In this document: positions 61,072 through 64,000 of the stretch, in pieces | Position numbering within the stretch: the first letter of the stretch is position 1 | How the letters are laid out: every line of letters starts with the position of its first letter | DNA from: Tubiluchus corallicola | Taxonomy: Eukaryota > Priapulida > Priapulimorpha > Priapulimorphida > Tubiluchidae | NCBI GenBank assembly: GCA_030141605.1 | Contig: JAQGDQ010000947.1 | Coordinates: forward strand, 1-64,000 | Direction: 5' to 3' | DNA: 64,000 nt | The notes under the pieces: generated by a model | What the model saw: only the letters and a program-made list of their open reading frames with translations | Told to the model about the DNA's origin: nothing | The model's database searches: none | Program-made: the position numbers and the translations under genes

Positions 61072-62469
61072 GATGGTTTCTACACGTCACTTCATTTCTG
61101 AATTATCAGAATACCGAAGATAATGAACACCTGGAAAAAAGATGGACTCTGATTACTCAAGTACTGCCAGTTGTAAATATTTTATTAGAATTCAAAATAT
61201 CTAGTTTCCAGAGGTTGTAATTATAATATCTTGATCGCCGTGTACTTTTTAGTGTGATGCATGAATTTATCATAAAGTTTTAAAAATTATAATTTGACAT
61301 TCATTCAAAGGTGATGGTACCACCTGCTTTAACATAAGACGCTGAAAAAATGCAAAACTTAGCTGAATTTCAACTCATGAACTTCACCTTAAAGGAAAAC
61401 TGGATGATTGTTTAGACTCATTCTCATTTTAATTTACTGTCCAAAATATACATTTTCTTCCCTTTAAAAGTTAACAATTGTTCCTTATATTTGAATAATT
61501 AGCTTAGAAAGTTAATTAACGGCAACCGAACACAGCTATTGCTTACGTCAGAAACTAACCACAGTTTGCGCAATGGCAGGTGTCTTCCCTTGCTCGTCAA
61601 GCACATTTGCATAGGTGTTACAGCACTGTTTAAACACATGATGTCACGAAAAATGTGCTCTACGTCATATAACGTCAGAAACTAACACAGCAGTTCATGA
61701 TCATGCTTATCACGGTACCGCCTTCTATTTGTCGGCCACGCGAATGTGACAAAAAAGGTGCCTTCGCCTATTTTAGTAGATTCACTGAGCCGTGCGTAGC
61801 TTTGAAAATTTGAGGATTGGAAGTAATTATTATTTAATCTAAGCTTTGATTTAAAAAAAGTTATTGTAGTTTTCAATATTTTACAGCATTCTTTATTCTG
61901 AACTCCTGCTTACACCATCGTCCGGTTTTCTTTTAATATAAAAGTTGTTCACCAATTGAGTTTTTTCATTAGATAGCCACAGTGCTGATGTTCGTATAAA
62001 TACCTATAGTTCAATAGTTCATAGAACAATCAACAAATTCACCTATCAGTACACCTTTTCAATAAATATTATGCAGGTAGTGAAACTTGCAGCTCTTACC
62101 TGTTGGAAATCAAATGTCGACCAATGCCAAGTCCAACACTCACAAGAGCAGCTCTTAACTAAAATAAACAATTGAGCGTACTGATTTGTTTTTTAAGTAA
62201 TACTTACGTACAGCTAAAGAAAGAACAGTACGACAACTGCATAAATTTGAAATCCACCAGTACGTTGCTGCTGCCAGGGCACTGAGCCAGCAGGAGAAAT
62301 AACTATGCAAGGACATTTTCAGGATAAAGTCAAAATACTGTGACAATATGTGTAAATACGTACTACAACTTTGCATGGATTATAGAATCGCGAAATTTAC
62401 ACAAACGTTAACTTAAAACCAAAGACCAGATATATATACTTCAGTATTGGCTTCAAAGGCTGCTTTGAT
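61072..62469. other. TAB 5' flank
   Basis: TTCAG at about 61100 (minus strand) could be the acceptor of the start exon, so a noncoding first exon probably lies further right. No other gene seen. Confidence 0.4.
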
Positions 62470-62571
62470 CTACAGTTGTCTTGTAAAATCTCTGTGACTA
62501 TATTTGTGATTACTTTTGTCATACAAAGCTGGTCTAATCTCCACCGGGTGTACGATTTGTTCATCATCCAT
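62470..62571 (-). pseudogene. Truncated MADF-like domain start
   Basis: The minus-strand frame from ATG 62571 reads MDDEQIVHPVEIRPALYDKS then NHKYSHRDFTRQL and a stop at 62470. This fits the first third of a MADF DNA-binding domain (LIxxVxxxPxLYDxxHxxYxxR). The Trp-containing second half is absent. A possible donor, ACT/GTAGAT, at the end could make it an exon, but no partner exon was found. MADF genes often accompany PIF/Harbinger transposons. Confidence 0.35.
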
Positions 62572-64000
62572 TATGAAAATGAACTTGTCCATCCGCAGAA
62601 AAAAGGTTTGGCAACCAAAGTGCAGATCAATGTGAGTACGTGGCTTTCCATTCGCACACAATGGAAACGACAAACACGGAAAGTAATGTGACAAGCAGGT
62701 TTCAGTACAAAGGCAAGCTACTGAGTTTAATGGTTTGCATGCTATTGCTTCACTTTTTTCCGTGCGAGTCGTACAGAGTGGAAACCAGGAATAATGACAC
62801 TCAGCGTGGAACTTGGGCAATTGTTTTTGAGAAGGCCAGTGCGTCATTTCGCGTCCGACGGCCTTTCTGTGATGCTTTTGCTACTAATCTCATAAGACGA
62901 TATAAGAAAGTGCACTTTAAATACGAACGCGAAATTCTAAAGGGCTAGAAATTATATCAGGACACGATAATCAACTTGCTGCTGTGGCAAAAGCGGCAAA
63001 AAACAAGCTAGAATACCAATATACTAAAATAATGTCTTTTTCGCTAAAAGACCAATTGTTAGTTCAATATAAATTTTATGCTAAACTACCTGATTTAGAT
63101 ACGAGTATCTTTAAAGTAGAAATGGAATTGCACCGGTAATACCGTAGTATTTAAAGTCAATATAAAATTTTAATAAATTAAGATGTAAACAGCAAAGCAA
63201 TATCCGCAAGAACCCTAAAATTGAAAAAAATGAAACTTGAAACTTAGGTTAAAGTTAAGCACATTTATTTCCTGATACAATTTGTGTTATAGAAATTAGA
63301 ATTAATTAGGAATCATCAAAAACCAAAAATTAAATCACATTTGAAAGCAAAAATCTTAAGTTAACATAAAAGCACACAAATTTAATCGTATTTGGTCATA
63401 TTCTTTATATATTACATTATTTACCAATTACGGAAGTTTTTATAGTTGTCGATAGAGGACACTAGCTAATCACAACCATAAGTTTTCCCGCTAAATTAAA
63501 AGTGGCTGTTCATCATCTTCGTAGTAGGATACGCAGTTTATTATTATCTCTGTGGCTGTCATTGGGTACAGCACATTAGGATAGGAAAAGCAGCGCAAAT
63601 ACGAATTGGGTCTAAACGTTAACTTAGTTTCGTAGCCGCGAAGAGCCCAGCAAAGTATTAGTGGGCATTGGCTCATAGTCATTATCAATATCAACAATAA
63701 TCATTTCTCAAAAAGTGATCCGTTGTAGTTGATAATATCTTTGTAGTATTAGAATTAGAATTAGAAATTTAACTGAATAAGTAATAACATTATTGAAGTT
63801 TCAACTTTTGGGGATGTATGTTAAATTCAGTTGGTGATTACTGCTTAGGATACATTGTTGCTATGGTATAGATGCATGTGCTAAAGTAAAGAAATTGTGT
63901 TAGTGAAACTGTTGTCATGTGTAGACTGCCCCTTTGCGTTTTCATATTATCGATGGATTTAGGGCCCTGTTAGCATAGATTTACACCATAAACACTGAAA
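62572..64000. other. Stretch without supported genes at the right edge
   Basis: A plus-strand frame (62640-62948, 102 codons) overlaps antisense to an equally long minus-strand frame (62847-62470). Neither shows a domain upstream of the MADF-like piece. The rest is AT-rich. Confidence 0.4.

Overview
The window is AT-rich animal (metazoan) nuclear DNA. Genes are split by GT-AG introns. The recognisable proteins are WDR3, mitochondrial ribosomal protein L19, a TAB2/TAB3 homologue and a class A GPCR. Space between exons is packed with DNA-transposon remnants (pogo/Tigger-like, Tc1-like, hAT), LINE fragments and minisatellites. I cannot name the species; an invertebrate is most likely.

Positions 33-39501 form one huge imperfect palindrome. 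The left arm (33-19045) reappears as its reverse complement in the right arm (21334-39501). The 2.3-kb spacer between them (19046-21333) is a pogo/Tigger-like transposon nest bounded by a perfect 55-bp terminal inverted repeat and TA duplications. Each arm carries, from outside in: a deleted Tc1-like element, a MITE, a 39-bp minisatellite, a degenerate repeat ORF, a broken LINE reverse transcriptase, a class A GPCR gene, a pogo/Tigger-like remnant, more LINE pieces, a 22-bp minisatellite and the first five coding exons of WDR3. Both WDR3 copies point toward the centre and stop at the transposon; the 3' half of the gene is absent. The arms differ by scattered substitutions, a 776-bp LINE insertion, a 713-bp segment, ~93-bp and ~113-bp segments, and very different minisatellite lengths. 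The GPCR is intact in the right arm and broken in the left.

Positions 39502-64000 are single copy. The 3' four exons of MRPL19 (+ strand, 40450-43685) follow directly after the palindrome; its 5' exons were not found. A complete TAB2/TAB3-like gene lies on the minus strand (61071 down to 50530, six coding exons, 598 residues) with CUE, coiled-coil and NZF ubiquitin-binding parts. The two genes converge on a repeat-rich interval. The last 3 kb hold the TAB upstream region and a short MADF-like fragment.

The genes do not form a pathway: WDR3 serves small-subunit rRNA processing, MRPL19 mitochondrial translation, TAB2/3 TAK1 signalling and the GPCR membrane signalling. The main interest is structural. 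Either this is a real inverted duplication hinged on transposon terminal repeats, or it is two haplotypes joined tail to tail during assembly. The sequence alone does not decide between these.
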